A stretch of DNA of 64,000 bases from Mycolicibacterium peregrinum. GTDB taxonomy: Bacteria > Actinomycetota > Actinomycetes > Mycobacteriales > Mycobacteriaceae. Under the pieces are notes generated by a model that saw only the letters and a list, made by a program, of their open reading frames with translations, made no database searches and was not told where the DNA came from. The stretch spans positions 1 through 64,000 of the forward strand of contig NZ_LZSY01000205.1 in NCBI RefSeq assembly GCF_001665625.1, given 5' to 3'. Both the position numbers and the translations under genes were made by a program. Shown here in pieces: positions 8,586 to 16,508 of the stretch. Within the stretch, counting starts at the first letter, position 1, and every line of letters starts with the position of its first letter.

Positions 8586-9431
8586 ATGGTTTGGCAGCCC
8601 GCGCCGGTGGTGACCGGGGACGCCGTCGTCCTCGACGTGGCGATCGCCCAGTTGCCGGTGCGCACGCTGGCCGCGTTGATCGACATTCTGGTGATCGCCG
8701 TCGGCTATGTGGCCGGTCTGGTGTTGTGGTCGATCACGTTGAGCCAGCTCGACGATGCACTGACGGCGGCCATTCTGATCATCTTCACGGTGCTGACCCT
8801 GGTGGGTTATCCGGTGGTGATGGAGACCGCGACCCGCGGCCGGTCGCTGGGCAAGATGGCGTTGGGTCTCCGGGTGGTGGCCGAGGACGGCGGCCCGGAA
8901 CGCTTCCGGCAGGCCTTGTTCCGCGGGCTCGCGGGCTTCATCGAGATCTGGATGCTCACCGGCGGGCCTGCGGTGATCTGCAGCCTGGTGTCGGCGAAGG
9001 GCAAGCGCCTCGGTGACATCTTCGCCGGGACCGTGGTGATCAGTGAGCGCGGGCCCAAGTTGAACCCGCCACCGGTCATGCCGCCGGCGTTGGCCTGGTG
9101 GGCCGGCTCGCTGGAACTGTCCGGGCTGGGCCCCGAGCAGGCCGAGCTCGCCAGGCAGTTCGTGTCGCGCTCGGCCCAACTCGACCCGCGGATACGCCAG
9201 GAGATGGGCGGGAGGATCTTCGGCGAGGTGACCTCCCGCATCTCACCCCCGCCGCCGCCGGGCGCGCCGGTCGAGTATGTGCTGGCCGCGGTGCTGGCCG
9301 AACGGCACCGTCGCGCGTTGGCCAGGCTCATGCCGCAGGCCCCGGCTCCGGCGTTCCCAGCGCGTTATCCCCCGCCGTATCCGAACTACCCTCCACCGCC
9401 TCCGACCAGCGGGTTCACGTTGCCCACCTGA
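8586..9431 (+). CDS. RDD-family membrane protein
   Basis: A 281-residue protein divergent from the SpoIIM gene, with 32 bases between starts. The N-terminal RDD domain shows VRTLAALIDILVIAVGYVAGL (the R and D of the family signature), a second helix ILIIFTVLTLVGYPVVME, the TRGRSLGKMALGLRVV motif and AGFIEIWMLTGGPAVI. The C-terminal third is a cytoplasmic tail ending in a proline-rich run (PARYPPPYPNYPPPPP). It corresponds to Rv3695 in order. RDD proteins are often transporters or transport accessories; the substrate is not evident. Confidence 0.88.
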   Translation: MVWQPAPVVTGDAVVLDVAIAQLPVRTLAALIDILVIAVGYVAGLVLWSITLSQLDDALTAAILIIFTVLTLVGYPVVMETATRGRSLGKMALGLRVVAEDGGPERFRQALFRGLAGFIEIWMLTGGPAVICSLVSAKGKRLGDIFAGTVVISERGPKLNPPPVMPPALAWWAGSLELSGLGPEQAELARQFVSRSAQLDPRIRQEMGGRIFGEVTSRISPPPPPGAPVEYVLAAVLAERHRRALARLMPQAPAPAFPARYPPPYPNYPPPPPTSGFTLPT

Positions 9432-9436
9432 AGTGT

Positions 9437-9454
9437 GGGACATCACTGTCCCAT
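9437..9454. promoter_or_regulatory. Inverted repeat, likely TetR operator
   Basis: A perfect repeat TGGGACA-TCAC-TGTCCCA lies 30-47 bases before the TetR start, just upstream of a TACATT that could be a -10 box. Size, symmetry and position fit autoregulation by the TetR protein encoded next. Confidence 0.65.
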
Positions 9455-9483
9455 TTTGGCCCGGTCGTGCTACATTTTGATGC

Positions 9484-10059
9484 ATGACCAGTTCGGCGTC
9501 GTCGCACAGCGGGCCGCGGGAGCGCACCCGCAAGGCGATTCTCGATGCCGCCATGACGGTCCTGGCCGACAATCCGTCGGCCTCACTGACCGATATCGCC
9601 GCTGCCGCCGACGTCGGCCGCAGCACCGTGCACCGGTACTACCCGGAACGCACCGATCTCCTGCGGGCCCTCGCCCGCCACGTCCACGAGCTCAGCAACG
9701 CCGAAATCGACCGCGCGGATCCCACCCACGGTCCGGCAGATGCGGCGCTGCGCCGCGTGGTGGAAAGTCAACTCGACCTGGGCCCCATCGTGATCTTCGT
9801 GTACAGCGAGCCGACGATCCTGGCCGATCCCGAGCTGGCCGCCTACCTCGACACCGGGGACGAGGCGATCGTCGAGGTGCTCAACCGCGCCGCTGTCGAC
9901 AGGCCCGAATATCCCCCAGGATGGGCCCGGCGAGTGTTCTGGGCCCTGCTTGACGCCGGCTACGAAGCCGCCAAGCAGGACGGCACACCCCGCCACCAAA
10001 TCGTCGACGCCATCATGACCAGCCTGACCGCGGGCACCATTGATCTCCCGCGCGGCTGA
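9484..10059 (+). CDS. TetR/AcrR-family transcriptional regulator
   Basis: A 191-residue regulator. The N-terminal HTH is clear: RERTRKAILDAAMTVLADNPSASLTDIAAAADVGRSTVHRYYPERTDLLRAL. The C-terminal ligand-binding half (residues 70-191) has no family-specific motif that I recognise. It is followed after 33 bases by an MFS exporter gene on the same strand, the usual arrangement for a TetR repressor controlling a drug efflux pump. A perfect inverted repeat in its own promoter suggests autoregulation and control of the pump. Confidence 0.9.
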   Translation: MTSSASSHSGPRERTRKAILDAAMTVLADNPSASLTDIAAAADVGRSTVHRYYPERTDLLRALARHVHELSNAEIDRADPTHGPADAALRRVVESQLDLGPIVIFVYSEPTILADPELAAYLDTGDEAIVEVLNRAAVDRPEYPPGWARRVFWALLDAGYEAAKQDGTPRHQIVDAIMTSLTAGTIDLPRG

Positions 10060-10092
10060 GCCCCTCTTCTTGAGTCCTTGGAGCCAAGCCCC

Positions 10093-11694
10093 ATGTCCAC
10101 CCGCCTCGACGGCTCGCCGTCAAACCCTCGCGACGGCTCGCCGTCAGACCCTCGCGACGGCTCGCCGTCAAACTCTCGCGACGGCTCGCCGTCGATGACA
10201 CCGACGCCCAAACGCGCCTGGCTCGCACTCGCCGTGCTGGCCCTTCCGGTCATCCTGATCGCGGTCGACAACACCGTGCTGGCGTTCGCCCTCCCGGCGA
10301 TCGCCGAGGATTTCCGGCCCGCCGCATCCACCCAGCTCTGGATCGTCGACGTCTACTCGCTGGTGCTGGCCGCACTTCTGGTCGCCATGGGCAGCCTCGG
10401 CGACCGGTTGGGCCGGCGTCGAATGCTGCTCATCGGCGCCACCGGTTTCGCGGTGGTGTCGGTCGCGGCCGCCTTCGCACCGAGCGCGCAGTACCTGGTG
10501 CTGGCCCGCGCCGTGCTGGGCGTGTTCGGTGCCATGCTGATGCCCTCGACGCTGTCGTTGATCCGCAACATCTTCACCGAGGCCTCCGCGCGCCGGCTGG
10601 CCATCGCGATCTGGGCCTCGTGCTTCACCGCGGGATCGACCCTCGGGCCGATCGTCGGCGGCGCGCTGTTGCAGCATTTCCATTGGGGGTCGGTCTTTTT
10701 GGTGGCCGTCCCGATCCTGCTGCCGCTGCTCGTTCTGGGTCCCAAGCTGATACCGGAATCCCGTGACCCGAATCCGGGCCCGCTGGATCTGACCAGCGTG
10801 GCGCTGTCCTTCACCGCCATGTTGCCCATCGTGTGGGCGATCAAAACCGCTGCCCACGACGGGCTGTCGTTGCTGGTCGGGCTGGCCTTCGTGGTGGGCA
10901 TCGCCTCGGGCGTGCTGTTCGTCCTTCGACAGAAGCGCAGCGCCACCCCGATGCTCGACATCGGGCTGTTCTCCTACGCACCGTTCAGCTCGTCGATCCT
11001 GGCGAACTTCCTGTCCATCGTGGGCTTGATCGGCTTCATCTTCTTCATCTCGCAGCACCTGCAGCTGGTGCTCGGCCTGCCTCCGCTGGCGGCCGGCCTG
11101 GTGACCCTGCCGGGCGCGGTGGTGTCGATGGTCGCCGGGATCAGCGTGGTCAAGCTGGCGAAACGCTTTGCGCCGCAGACCCTGATGGTCGCCGGGCTGG
11201 TGCTGGTCGCGGCCGGGTTCATCATGATCCTGCTGTTCCGCCACGACCTGTCGGTGGTCGCGGTAATCGTGTCGTTCATCGTGCTCGAGCTCGGCGTCGG
11301 CGTCTCCCAGACGGTGTCGAACGACACCATCGTCGCCTCGGTACCGGCCGCCAAAGCCGGTGCGGCGTCGGCTGTCTCGGAGACCGCCTACGAGCTGGGC
11401 GCAGTGATCGGCACCGCCACACTCGGCACGATCTTCACGGCGTTCTACCGCAACAACATTGCCCTGCCGGCCGGCTTGAGCCCGACACAGGCGGCCGACG
11501 CCGGTGAGAGCATCGGCGGCGCCACCTCCGTGGCCGCCGACCTGCCGGCGAACACGGCGGCGCAACTGCTCGACTCCGCCCGCACCGCGTTCGATTCCGG
11601 GATCGCACCGACAGCGGTCATCGCGGCGATACTCGCGCTGGCCGCGGCCGGGATCGTCGCCTACGCGTTCCGCAAGCCGGCTCAGCCGATTTGA
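10093..11694 (+). CDS. MFS multidrug exporter (DHA2/14-TMS type)
   Basis: From ATG 10093, which is preceded by TTGGAG, the product is 533 residues; an internal ATG at 10195 would give a more typical start (MTPTPKRAWLAL) but has no ribosome site. The residues between are an 8-residue repeat (DGSPSNPR type). The body carries DHA2 hallmarks: LIAVDNTVLAFALPAIAEDF, WIVDVYSLVLAALLVAMGSLGDRLGRRRML (motif A) and SCFTAGSTLGPIVGGALLQHFHWGSVFLV (motif C region), with about 14 helices. It should act as a proton-driven exporter in the inner membrane. It is probably controlled by the upstream TetR; the substrate is unknown. Confidence 0.88.
   Translation: MSTRLDGSPSNPRDGSPSDPRDGSPSNSRDGSPSMTPTPKRAWLALAVLALPVILIAVDNTVLAFALPAIAEDFRPAASTQLWIVDVYSLVLAALLVAMGSLGDRLGRRRMLLIGATGFAVVSVAAAFAPSAQYLVLARAVLGVFGAMLMPSTLSLIRNIFTEASARRLAIAIWASCFTAGSTLGPIVGGALLQHFHWGSVFLVAVPILLPLLVLGPKLIPESRDPNPGPLDLTSVALSFTAMLPIVWAIKTAAHDGLSLLVGLAFVVGIASGVLFVLRQKRSATPMLDIGLFSYAPFSSSILANFLSIVGLIGFIFFISQHLQLVLGLPPLAAGLVTLPGAVVSMVAGISVVKLAKRFAPQTLMVAGLVLVAAGFIMILLFRHDLSVVAVIVSFIVLELGVGVSQTVSNDTIVASVPAAKAGAASAVSETAYELGAVIGTATLGTIFTAFYRNNIALPAGLSPTQAADAGESIGGATSVAADLPANTAAQLLDSARTAFDSGIAPTAVIAAILALAAAGIVAYAFRKPAQPI
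10110..10194. repeat. 24-bp tandem repeat with palindromic core (about 3.5 copies)
   Basis: Four copies of the palindrome GACGGCTCGCCGTC recur every 24 bases at the 5' end of the MFS gene. Between them the sequence is close to CAAACCCTCGC. In frame they encode DGSPSNPR, DGSPSDPR, DGSPSNSR and DGSPS. Each copy can form a 6-bp stem, so the array may be a regulatory or RNA structure as well as coding sequence. Confidence 0.8.
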
Positions 11695-11699
11695 CGCCC

Positions 11700-11752
11700 A
11701 GTGGCCAGTTATGACACGTGATCCGCGAAAACGCGTGTGTCAACTGGCCACT
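11700..11752. terminator. Bidirectional hairpin between convergent genes
   Basis: AGTGGCCAGTT at 11700 pairs with AACTGGCCACT ending at 11752, and the inner TGACACG and CGTGTGTCA extend the stem imperfectly. It lies between the MFS stop and the convergent DUF1772 gene and can serve both strands. Confidence 0.65.
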
Positions 11753-11769
11753 CGGCCGCACACCGGGCC

Positions 11770-12249
11770 TCAGCGGTAACGCAGCCCGATCACCAGCAGG
11801 ACCGCGCTGATGAACCCGGAGGCGGCGCGCACGTGGTTCCACGCGGTCCAGGTGGTCAGGTAGGCCTGCCATTCGGCCGCTGCATCGGTGAGATCGACCT
11901 GATCGAGGTGGTTGTTGAGCGGCACGTTGAACAGCACCGTGACGAGGAACCCGAGGACTCCGACGATCGCGCCGGCCAGCAGGAACCAACTGCCCGGCCG
12001 TCCGATCTGCGTCAGTGCGACCACGCCGAGGGCCACCGAGAGCAGCGCAGAGCCGAGCAGGAACAGCAGGAACGGCGCGTTGGTGTTGGCCGCTGAGTTC
12101 ATCCCGCGCATCGCGGTGATCGCGGCGACGGGACCGGTCCGGTCGAGGCCACGCATCACGAATGTCGAGAAGGCGTAGAAGATTCCACCGCTCGCGGCAC
12201 TGCCTAGGGCGGCGGCTGCGGTGAGGACGGCGACGGGGCTGATGGTCAT
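11770..12249 (-). CDS. DUF1772 (anthrone oxygenase-like) membrane protein
   Basis: Starting at ATG 12249 the product is 159 residues with four hydrophobic segments; a longer form from 12306 is possible. The signature is LGSAASGGIFYAFSTFVMRGL in the first helix, MRGMNSAANTNAPFLLFLLGSALLS in the second, and NVPLNNHLDQVD followed by WNHVRAASGFISAVLLVIGL near the end. These match DUF1772 proteins, some of which are anthrone oxygenases or regulators of such enzymes. Many bacterial members have no known role. It is convergent with the MFS gene and divergent from the methyltransferase at 12348. Confidence 0.82.
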   Translation of the reverse strand: MTISPVAVLTAAAALGSAASGGIFYAFSTFVMRGLDRTGPVAAITAMRGMNSAANTNAPFLLFLLGSALLSVALGVVALTQIGRPGSWFLLAGAIVGVLGFLVTVLFNVPLNNHLDQVDLTDAAAEWQAYLTTWTAWNHVRAASGFISAVLLVIGLRYR

Positions 12250-12347
12250 GGCTTCAGTCAACGGCGCCGACCCGAGACGTTCCATGGTCGAGACTCCCGA
12301 TTCCATACGTGATCGTCTCGCCGGTCGGCACTGCGACGATGGAGACC

Positions 12348-13106
12348 ATGACCCGCGAATTCGACGAGCTGATCACCGAGGCCGACGCGGCATCGGTGGA
12401 CGGCTGGGACTTCTCATGGCTGGACGGACGGGCCACCGAAGCCCGACCGTCTTGGGGGTTTCAACGACTGATGAGCGAACGGCTGGCCGCGGCATCGTCA
12501 GCGCTCGACATCCAGACCGGCGGTGGCGAAGTGCTCGCCGGGGCGACGGTGTTCCCGCCGACCATGGCAGCCACCGAGTCCTGGCCGCCCAACCTCGACC
12601 GGGCGACCCGGCTGCTGGGACCCCGTGGGGTTGTCGTGGTCGCCGATCCCGATGAGCCGCCGTTGCCGTTCGCCGACGCGGCGTTCGACCTGGTCCTCAG
12701 CCGACACCCGGCCACCGTATGGTGGGACGAGATCGCGCGCGTGCTGTGCCCCGGCGGCACCTACTTCGCTCAACATGTCGGACCGGCAAGCGTTTTCGAG
12801 CTCACCGAGTTCTTCCTCGGTCCGCAGCCACAGGCCCGGCGGGCCCGTGATCCCGACATCGAGTGTGCCGCGGCGCGAGACGCCGGCCTCGACATCGTCG
12901 ACCTGCGTGCCGAGCGGCTGCGGATGGAGTTCTTCGACATCGGCGCGGTGGTGTATTTCCTGCGCAAGGTCATCTGGATCGTGCCCGGCTTCACCGTCGC
13001 GGCCTATCGCGACGAACTCGCCGCACTGCACCGGAAGATCGCGAACGACGGATCCTTCGTCGCGCACTCCTCGCGGCATCTGATCGAAGCGCGCAAGCCG
13101 GGATGA
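12348..13106 (+). CDS. Class I SAM-dependent methyltransferase
   Basis: A 252-residue protein from ATG 12348, preceded by GGAG; an ATG nine bases earlier is an alternative. The Rossmann-like core is divergent: the SAM-binding loop stands at ALDIQTGGGEVLAG (about residue 60), and the later motif LPFADAAFDLVLSRH and EIARVLCPGGTYFAQHVGP are the classical post-I and motif III regions of small-molecule methyltransferases. The C-terminal half adds an FFDIGAVVYFLRKVIW segment seen in actinobacterial members. Its substrate is unknown. It precedes the AraC gene on the same strand by 16 bases. Confidence 0.85.
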   Translation: MTREFDELITEADAASVDGWDFSWLDGRATEARPSWGFQRLMSERLAAASSALDIQTGGGEVLAGATVFPPTMAATESWPPNLDRATRLLGPRGVVVVADPDEPPLPFADAAFDLVLSRHPATVWWDEIARVLCPGGTYFAQHVGPASVFELTEFFLGPQPQARRARDPDIECAAARDAGLDIVDLRAERLRMEFFDIGAVVYFLRKVIWIVPGFTVAAYRDELAALHRKIANDGSFVAHSSRHLIEARKPG

Positions 13107-13122
13107 GCGTTACCCTACCGAG

Positions 13123-14055
13123 GTGGACGCCCTGGTCGGACTGCTCGACGGCGTGCGCGCACGAGGCGCATTCGTATTGCGGCTCCGGATGGATCCACCC
13201 TGGTCACTCGCCATCCGCGACGAAGCGCCGCTGGCCCTGATCTGCCAGACGCGCGGCGAGGCCGTCATCGTCGGCGAGCACAGCGGCATCTTCCGGCTCG
13301 GGCCGGGCGACGTGGCGGTGACCCGCGGCACCGAGAACTATGTCTTCGCCGACGATCCGGCTACGCCGCCGAGCGTCATCATCAACCCCGGACAGCAGTG
13401 CACCACGCTGTCGGGCGAGGATCTGCATTTCGAGATGTCGCTCGGGCTTCGCAGTTGGGGCAACAGCGCCGACGGGGCCGCGGAGTCGATCGTCTGCGCC
13501 TACGAGGGCCGCAGCGAGGTCAGTGCCCGCCTGCTCGACGCGCTGCCTGCAGTGCTGGTGCTGCGCGCCGAAGAGTGGGACAGCCCGCTGATCGATCTGC
13601 TGTCGGTCGAGGCCGGCCGCGACGGGTCCGGGCAGGAGGCCTATCTGGATCGGTTGCTCGACCTGCTGCTGATCGCGGTGCTACGTACCTGGTTCGACCG
13701 GGACGGCAATGCGCCCGCGTGGTGGCAGGCCGAACGGGATCCGGTCGTCGGGCCTGCGCTCAAGCTGATCTACAACAATCCGGCCCACCCCTGGACGGTC
13801 TCCAATCTCGCTACGGCAGTGGGGTGTTCACGTGCGGTCTTCGCGCGCCGGTTCACCGATCAGGTCGGTGAGCCACCGATCGCGTTCCTCACCGGCTGGC
13901 GCCTGGCGCTGGCGGCCGACTTGCTGCGCGGCAGCGAGGCCACGATCGCTGCCGTCGCCCGGCAGGTCGGCTACTCCACACCGTTCGCGTTGAGCAGCGC
14001 GTTCAAACGGTCCTACGGGGTCAGCCCGAATGAACATCGGGTGCAGGCTGGTTGA
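13123..14055 (+). CDS. AraC-family regulator with cupin_6 sensor domain
   Basis: A 310-residue protein from GTG 13123 with an ACCGAGG site in front. Residues 1-190 form a cupin_6 (AraC ligand-binding) domain: DPPWSLAIRDEAPLALICQTRGEAVI and FRLGPGDVAVTRGTENYVFAD. Residues 205-305 hold two HTH motifs, including WTVSNLATAVGCSRAVFARRFTDQVGEPPIAFLTGWRLALAADLL and IAAVARQVGYSTPFALSSAFKRSYGVSPNEHR. Members usually activate nearby dehydrogenase or efflux genes. Its 3' end overlaps the convergent antiporter gene by 35 bases. Confidence 0.9.
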   Translation: MDALVGLLDGVRARGAFVLRLRMDPPWSLAIRDEAPLALICQTRGEAVIVGEHSGIFRLGPGDVAVTRGTENYVFADDPATPPSVIINPGQQCTTLSGEDLHFEMSLGLRSWGNSADGAAESIVCAYEGRSEVSARLLDALPAVLVLRAEEWDSPLIDLLSVEAGRDGSGQEAYLDRLLDLLLIAVLRTWFDRDGNAPAWWQAERDPVVGPALKLIYNNPAHPWTVSNLATAVGCSRAVFARRFTDQVGEPPIAFLTGWRLALAADLLRGSEATIAAVARQVGYSTPFALSSAFKRSYGVSPNEHRVQAG

Positions 14056-15187
14056 CCCGTGCCGCGAGCATCCCGGCGACCGAGGTGGTCGCGATGGTGA
14101 CCAGCGCGCCGAGCATCAGCGCGGCGGGCTCACCTGGCGCCAGCAGGTGCTGCTCGGTGCCCAGCGTCGCGGCGGCGACCGGCACGCCGAGCTGGGCGGC
14201 GGAGAGCACCGCCAGCGTCATCGGCTGGCCCAGCAACCGCCCTGCACTGTGGGCGAGCACCGCGCCGAGCCCCAAAGCCACTCCGAGCACGATGAACTCG
14301 GGCTTGTCGGCAAGTTCGCGAACCTGCAGCGAGGCGCCGAGCCAGATGAAGAACAACGGGCCGAAGAACCCGTCGGTGATCCCGAACAACTGCCTGGCCA
14401 GCCGCCTCGGCTCACCGATCGCCGACACCACAAGACCGAGGGCGAACCCGGCGAGCATGATCGAGACGTGGGTGGCGACGGCCAGCGCTGACAGTCCGAA
14501 CAGCATCACCAGGCTCAGGCGCAGCTCAAGCGCGAACTTGTGATCCTCGGAGTACCGGTGCAGGCGTTTGCGGAGCCCGCGGGTATTCGCGGCACGTAAC
14601 ACGACGAACAACACCGCCGCGCAACCGGCTATGGCCAGCGCACCGAGAGCCGCTCGGGGCGCGTGCTGGATGTCGATCACCAAGGGCAACAACACGATCG
14701 ATGCCGCATCGGCAATGGCGATCTGGGCGGTCACCGACAGCACGTTCGGCCCCTGTAGGCGGAGGCCGTCGATCACCGGCAGGGCGAGTGCGGCCGAGGA
14801 GGACGCCATCACCACGGCGTAGAGCGCGGCGTGCCCGGTCCCGAACAGGTGCGCGATCACCACTCCGAGCACAGCGGCCACCGCCCCCACCAACACCGCC
14901 CGCGCCAGTGCCCTGGGAAGCGCGGCGCGCAACGAGGTGTCGCGCACCGGCACGTGGGTGCCGACGACGAACATCACCAACGCGAAGCCGATGTTGGCCA
15001 GCAGGGTGAAGGTGGGATCGGTGTGGTCGACGATGCCGAATCCGCTTCGGCCCAGGATGATCCCGACGATCAGCTCACCGATGACCACCGGGATGCGTAA
15101 CCGCGGAACGGCAGCCAGGGCCGGTCCCGTCAGGCCGATGACCGCGACCAGTGCCAGCGTGTCGAACCCGAACCCGGCCATCCGCAC
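14021..15187 (-). CDS. CPA2-type cation:proton antiporter
   Basis: A 388-residue membrane protein with about 12 helices. It may start at GTG 15187 or ATG 15181. Motifs include LAAVPRLRIPVVIGELIVGIILGRSGFGIVDHTDPTF, AQIAIADAASIVLLPLVID (the acidic pair region of helix 5) and IWLGASLQVRELADKPEFI, all typical of the CPA2 Na+/H+ or K+/H+ exchanger membrane domain. No cytosolic RCK domain is present. It probably once followed the carotenoid-oxygenase gene in an operon, because the original end of that gene is still three bases upstream, at 15191. The phage-like element now separates the two. Confidence 0.9.
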   Translation of the reverse strand: MRMAGFGFDTLALVAVIGLTGPALAAVPRLRIPVVIGELIVGIILGRSGFGIVDHTDPTFTLLANIGFALVMFVVGTHVPVRDTSLRAALPRALARAVLVGAVAAVLGVVIAHLFGTGHAALYAVVMASSSAALALPVIDGLRLQGPNVLSVTAQIAIADAASIVLLPLVIDIQHAPRAALGALAIAGCAAVLFVVLRAANTRGLRKRLHRYSEDHKFALELRLSLVMLFGLSALAVATHVSIMLAGFALGLVVSAIGEPRRLARQLFGITDGFFGPLFFIWLGASLQVRELADKPEFIVLGVALGLGAVLAHSAGRLLGQPMTLAVLSAAQLGVPVAAATLGTEQHLLAPGEPAALMLGALVTIATTSVAGMLAARVNQPAPDVHSG

Positions 15188-15200
15188 ACATTAGGCGCTG

Positions 15201-15220
15201 ATCCAGTTCCCGTGGAAGCC
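15201..15220. other. attL core (20 bp)
   Basis: The core ATCCAGTTCCCGTGGAAGCC is identical to the copy at 27942. With flanking TAGGC the similarity extends to 29 bases with three mismatches. On the minus strand it reads as GFHGNWI and is followed by SA and a TAA at 15191, the original 3' end of the carotenoid-oxygenase gene. Confidence 0.9.
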
Positions 15221-15375
15221 AATCCAGCAGGTTTGGCAACGTTGGTCGCAGTTGATCACGTTGGCAATCGCTGGTCAGAGCGGTTGGCTGTGTTGGTGGC
15301 AAACGGCGGTTTGTGAAGCTCTTGCGGACGCACTGCGGACTGACCTTGCCAAAACGGCAAAGGGAGTTGCCAGGA
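15221..15375. other. Left terminal non-coding region of the element
   Basis: About 155 bases without a convincing gene. It contains several TTGGCAA/GTTGG-type words that could be integrase arm sites, and a small hairpin TTGCC-AAAAC-GGCAA at 15346-15360. Confidence 0.4.
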
Positions 15376-15762
15376 TTAGACCTTCTGCTGGGTAACTACA
15401 ACCCCTGTGCCATCCTCAACGATCACCCAGTTGATCGGACCGACCGCGTACGGGCCACCCGTCCTAATCAGGTTCACAACCCCGCGCTGAATCTTCTCGG
15501 CAGTCGCTTTGTCAGACGCATCAATCTGGGCACTAACGTGCAGATTCCCATCCTTGAAGCTAAAGCCTGTGACAGCCATCCCCCAGTTCGTCTCACCAAA
15601 GTTGGTACGGAAATCGCCCTCAATGTCGGCAGTTGACGCAGCTGTCGTCGTCGCTTGCGGCCGTTCGGCCGATTCAGACGAACGGGCCGGCGCCGCGTTA
15701 GGCGACGCACCACAAGCCGAGAGCACCAATGCCGCCAACAGGGTGAACACCATCTTGATCAT
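15376..15762 (-). CDS. Small secreted lipoprotein of the element
   Basis: From ATG 15762 the product is 128 residues. Its N-terminus MIKMVFTLLAALVLSAC is a lipoprotein signal with the lipobox LSAC, so it should be anchored on the outer face of the plasma membrane. The mature part starts with a Ser/Ala/Pro linker, then a small domain with TAEKIQRGVVNLIRTGGPYAVGPINWVIVEDG. I do not recognise the fold. It is the most distal gene at the left end, where prophages often carry lysogenic-conversion or superinfection-exclusion genes; such a role here is inference. Confidence 0.6.
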   Translation of the reverse strand: MIKMVFTLLAALVLSACGASPNAAPARSSESAERPQATTTAASTADIEGDFRTNFGETNWGMAVTGFSFKDGNLHVSAQIDASDKATAEKIQRGVVNLIRTGGPYAVGPINWVIVEDGTGVVVTQQKV

Positions 15763-15860
15763 GGCCGAGAATGTACAGACGGTCGGGGTAACGCATGACC
15801 AGATGACGCTTACTAGTACCGATTTCGGTACTAACTGAGGTTCCTCAAGGCTCAGTGGAC

Positions 15861-15909
15861 CCTGGTGGGTGCCCCCGTCGAGCCAGCCGTCCACCTCTGG
15901 GCATAGGGA
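15861..15909 (-). repeat. 50-bp element repeat, copy A
   Basis: On the minus strand this copy reads TCCCTATGCCCAGAGGTGGA, then about 15 variable bases, then GGGCACCCACCA. It faces copy B across about 45 bases. Copies B and C lie at 15955 and 16450. Confidence 0.7.
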
Positions 15910-15954
15910 ATCTTTCTCCCCCCGAAGATTTTTTTCCACACCGGAGAGAGATGG

Positions 15955-16005
15955 TCCCTATGCCATTGAGGTGGACAGGTCGGTCCAGATGGGTCACCCC
16001 CCACC
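15955..16005 (+). repeat. 50-bp element repeat, copy B
   Basis: TCCCTATGCC-ATT-GAGGTGGA followed by GGGTCACCCCCCACC. It is inverted relative to copy A and in the same orientation as copy C. The gap between the lipoprotein gene and the next leftward gene holds only these two repeats. Confidence 0.7.
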
Positions 16006-16035
16006 CCAAGGTCGTGGCCCGTGGTGACCCTGCAG

Positions 16036-16359
16036 TTACGCGGCGTGAGCTACGCGGTGCCGCAACACGACGTCTTCAGGATGGTTGTCGCTGGAGTCAA
16101 CCAGGCTGACATCCCATCCCGAGTTCTCCACCAGGATGTCGTACACACGGTTGGCAAGCACACCATCAGGAGATCTGACCTCGGCGTACACCTGGCCAAC
16201 GTCCCAAAGCGATTCCGCGGCAACAATCGTTCCGGCGTCGGTGCGGATGGACGGATTTCCGTACTGGTCGACGCCCACCTCACCCTGCAGATGAGTGGAG
16301 ATTGCGTCAACGAGAGCATCCGGAGTTGCTCCGCGCAGGACACGTACGTCGAGAATCAC
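16036..16359 (-). CDS. Hypothetical protein of the phage-like element (107 aa)
   Basis: A 107-residue soluble protein beginning MILDVRVLRGATPDALVDAISTHLQGEVGVDQYGNPSIRTDAG. No signal peptide, membrane segment or known motif is visible. The region VGQVYAEVRSPDGVLANRVYDILVENSGWDVSLVD suggests an alternating beta-alpha fold. It lies between repeat copies B and C, downstream of the HNH nuclease gene. I do not recognise it; it may be a small accessory gene expressed separately from the main leftward operon. Confidence 0.5.
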   Translation of the reverse strand: MILDVRVLRGATPDALVDAISTHLQGEVGVDQYGNPSIRTDAGTIVAAESLWDVGQVYAEVRSPDGVLANRVYDILVENSGWDVSLVDSSDNHPEDVVLRHRVAHAA

Positions 16360-16449
16360 GACTACGCCTCCTCACCGCTCGATTCGCCGTTCATCGAGTG
16401 TCGCACGACGGGCGATCCTGCGAAAAAAGAAATGTGCTCTCTCTCTAAA

Positions 16450-16500
16450 TCCCTATGCCCAGAGGTGGAACGGTGTGCGGTCGAGGGTCACCCACCACCC
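16450..16500 (+). repeat. 50-bp element repeat, copy C
   Basis: TCCCTATGCCCAGAGGTGGA, then 15 bases, then GGGTCACCCACCACC. It lies between the HNH gene and the 107-aa gene. The first 20 bases are identical to copy A read on the other strand. Confidence 0.7.
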
Positions 16501-16508
16501 GGTGGTCT

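Noticed and set aside
7280..8686. A 468-residue gene over the SpoIIM gene in another frame
   Set aside because: It is a shadow: arginine-rich, no motif, and it conflicts with clearly recognised SpoIIM, DUF58 and RDD genes.
10168..11565. A 465-residue gene antisense to the MFS exporter
   Set aside because: Its product is a low-complexity string of R, H, Q and D without hydrophobic core, the usual shadow of a high-GC gene on the other strand.
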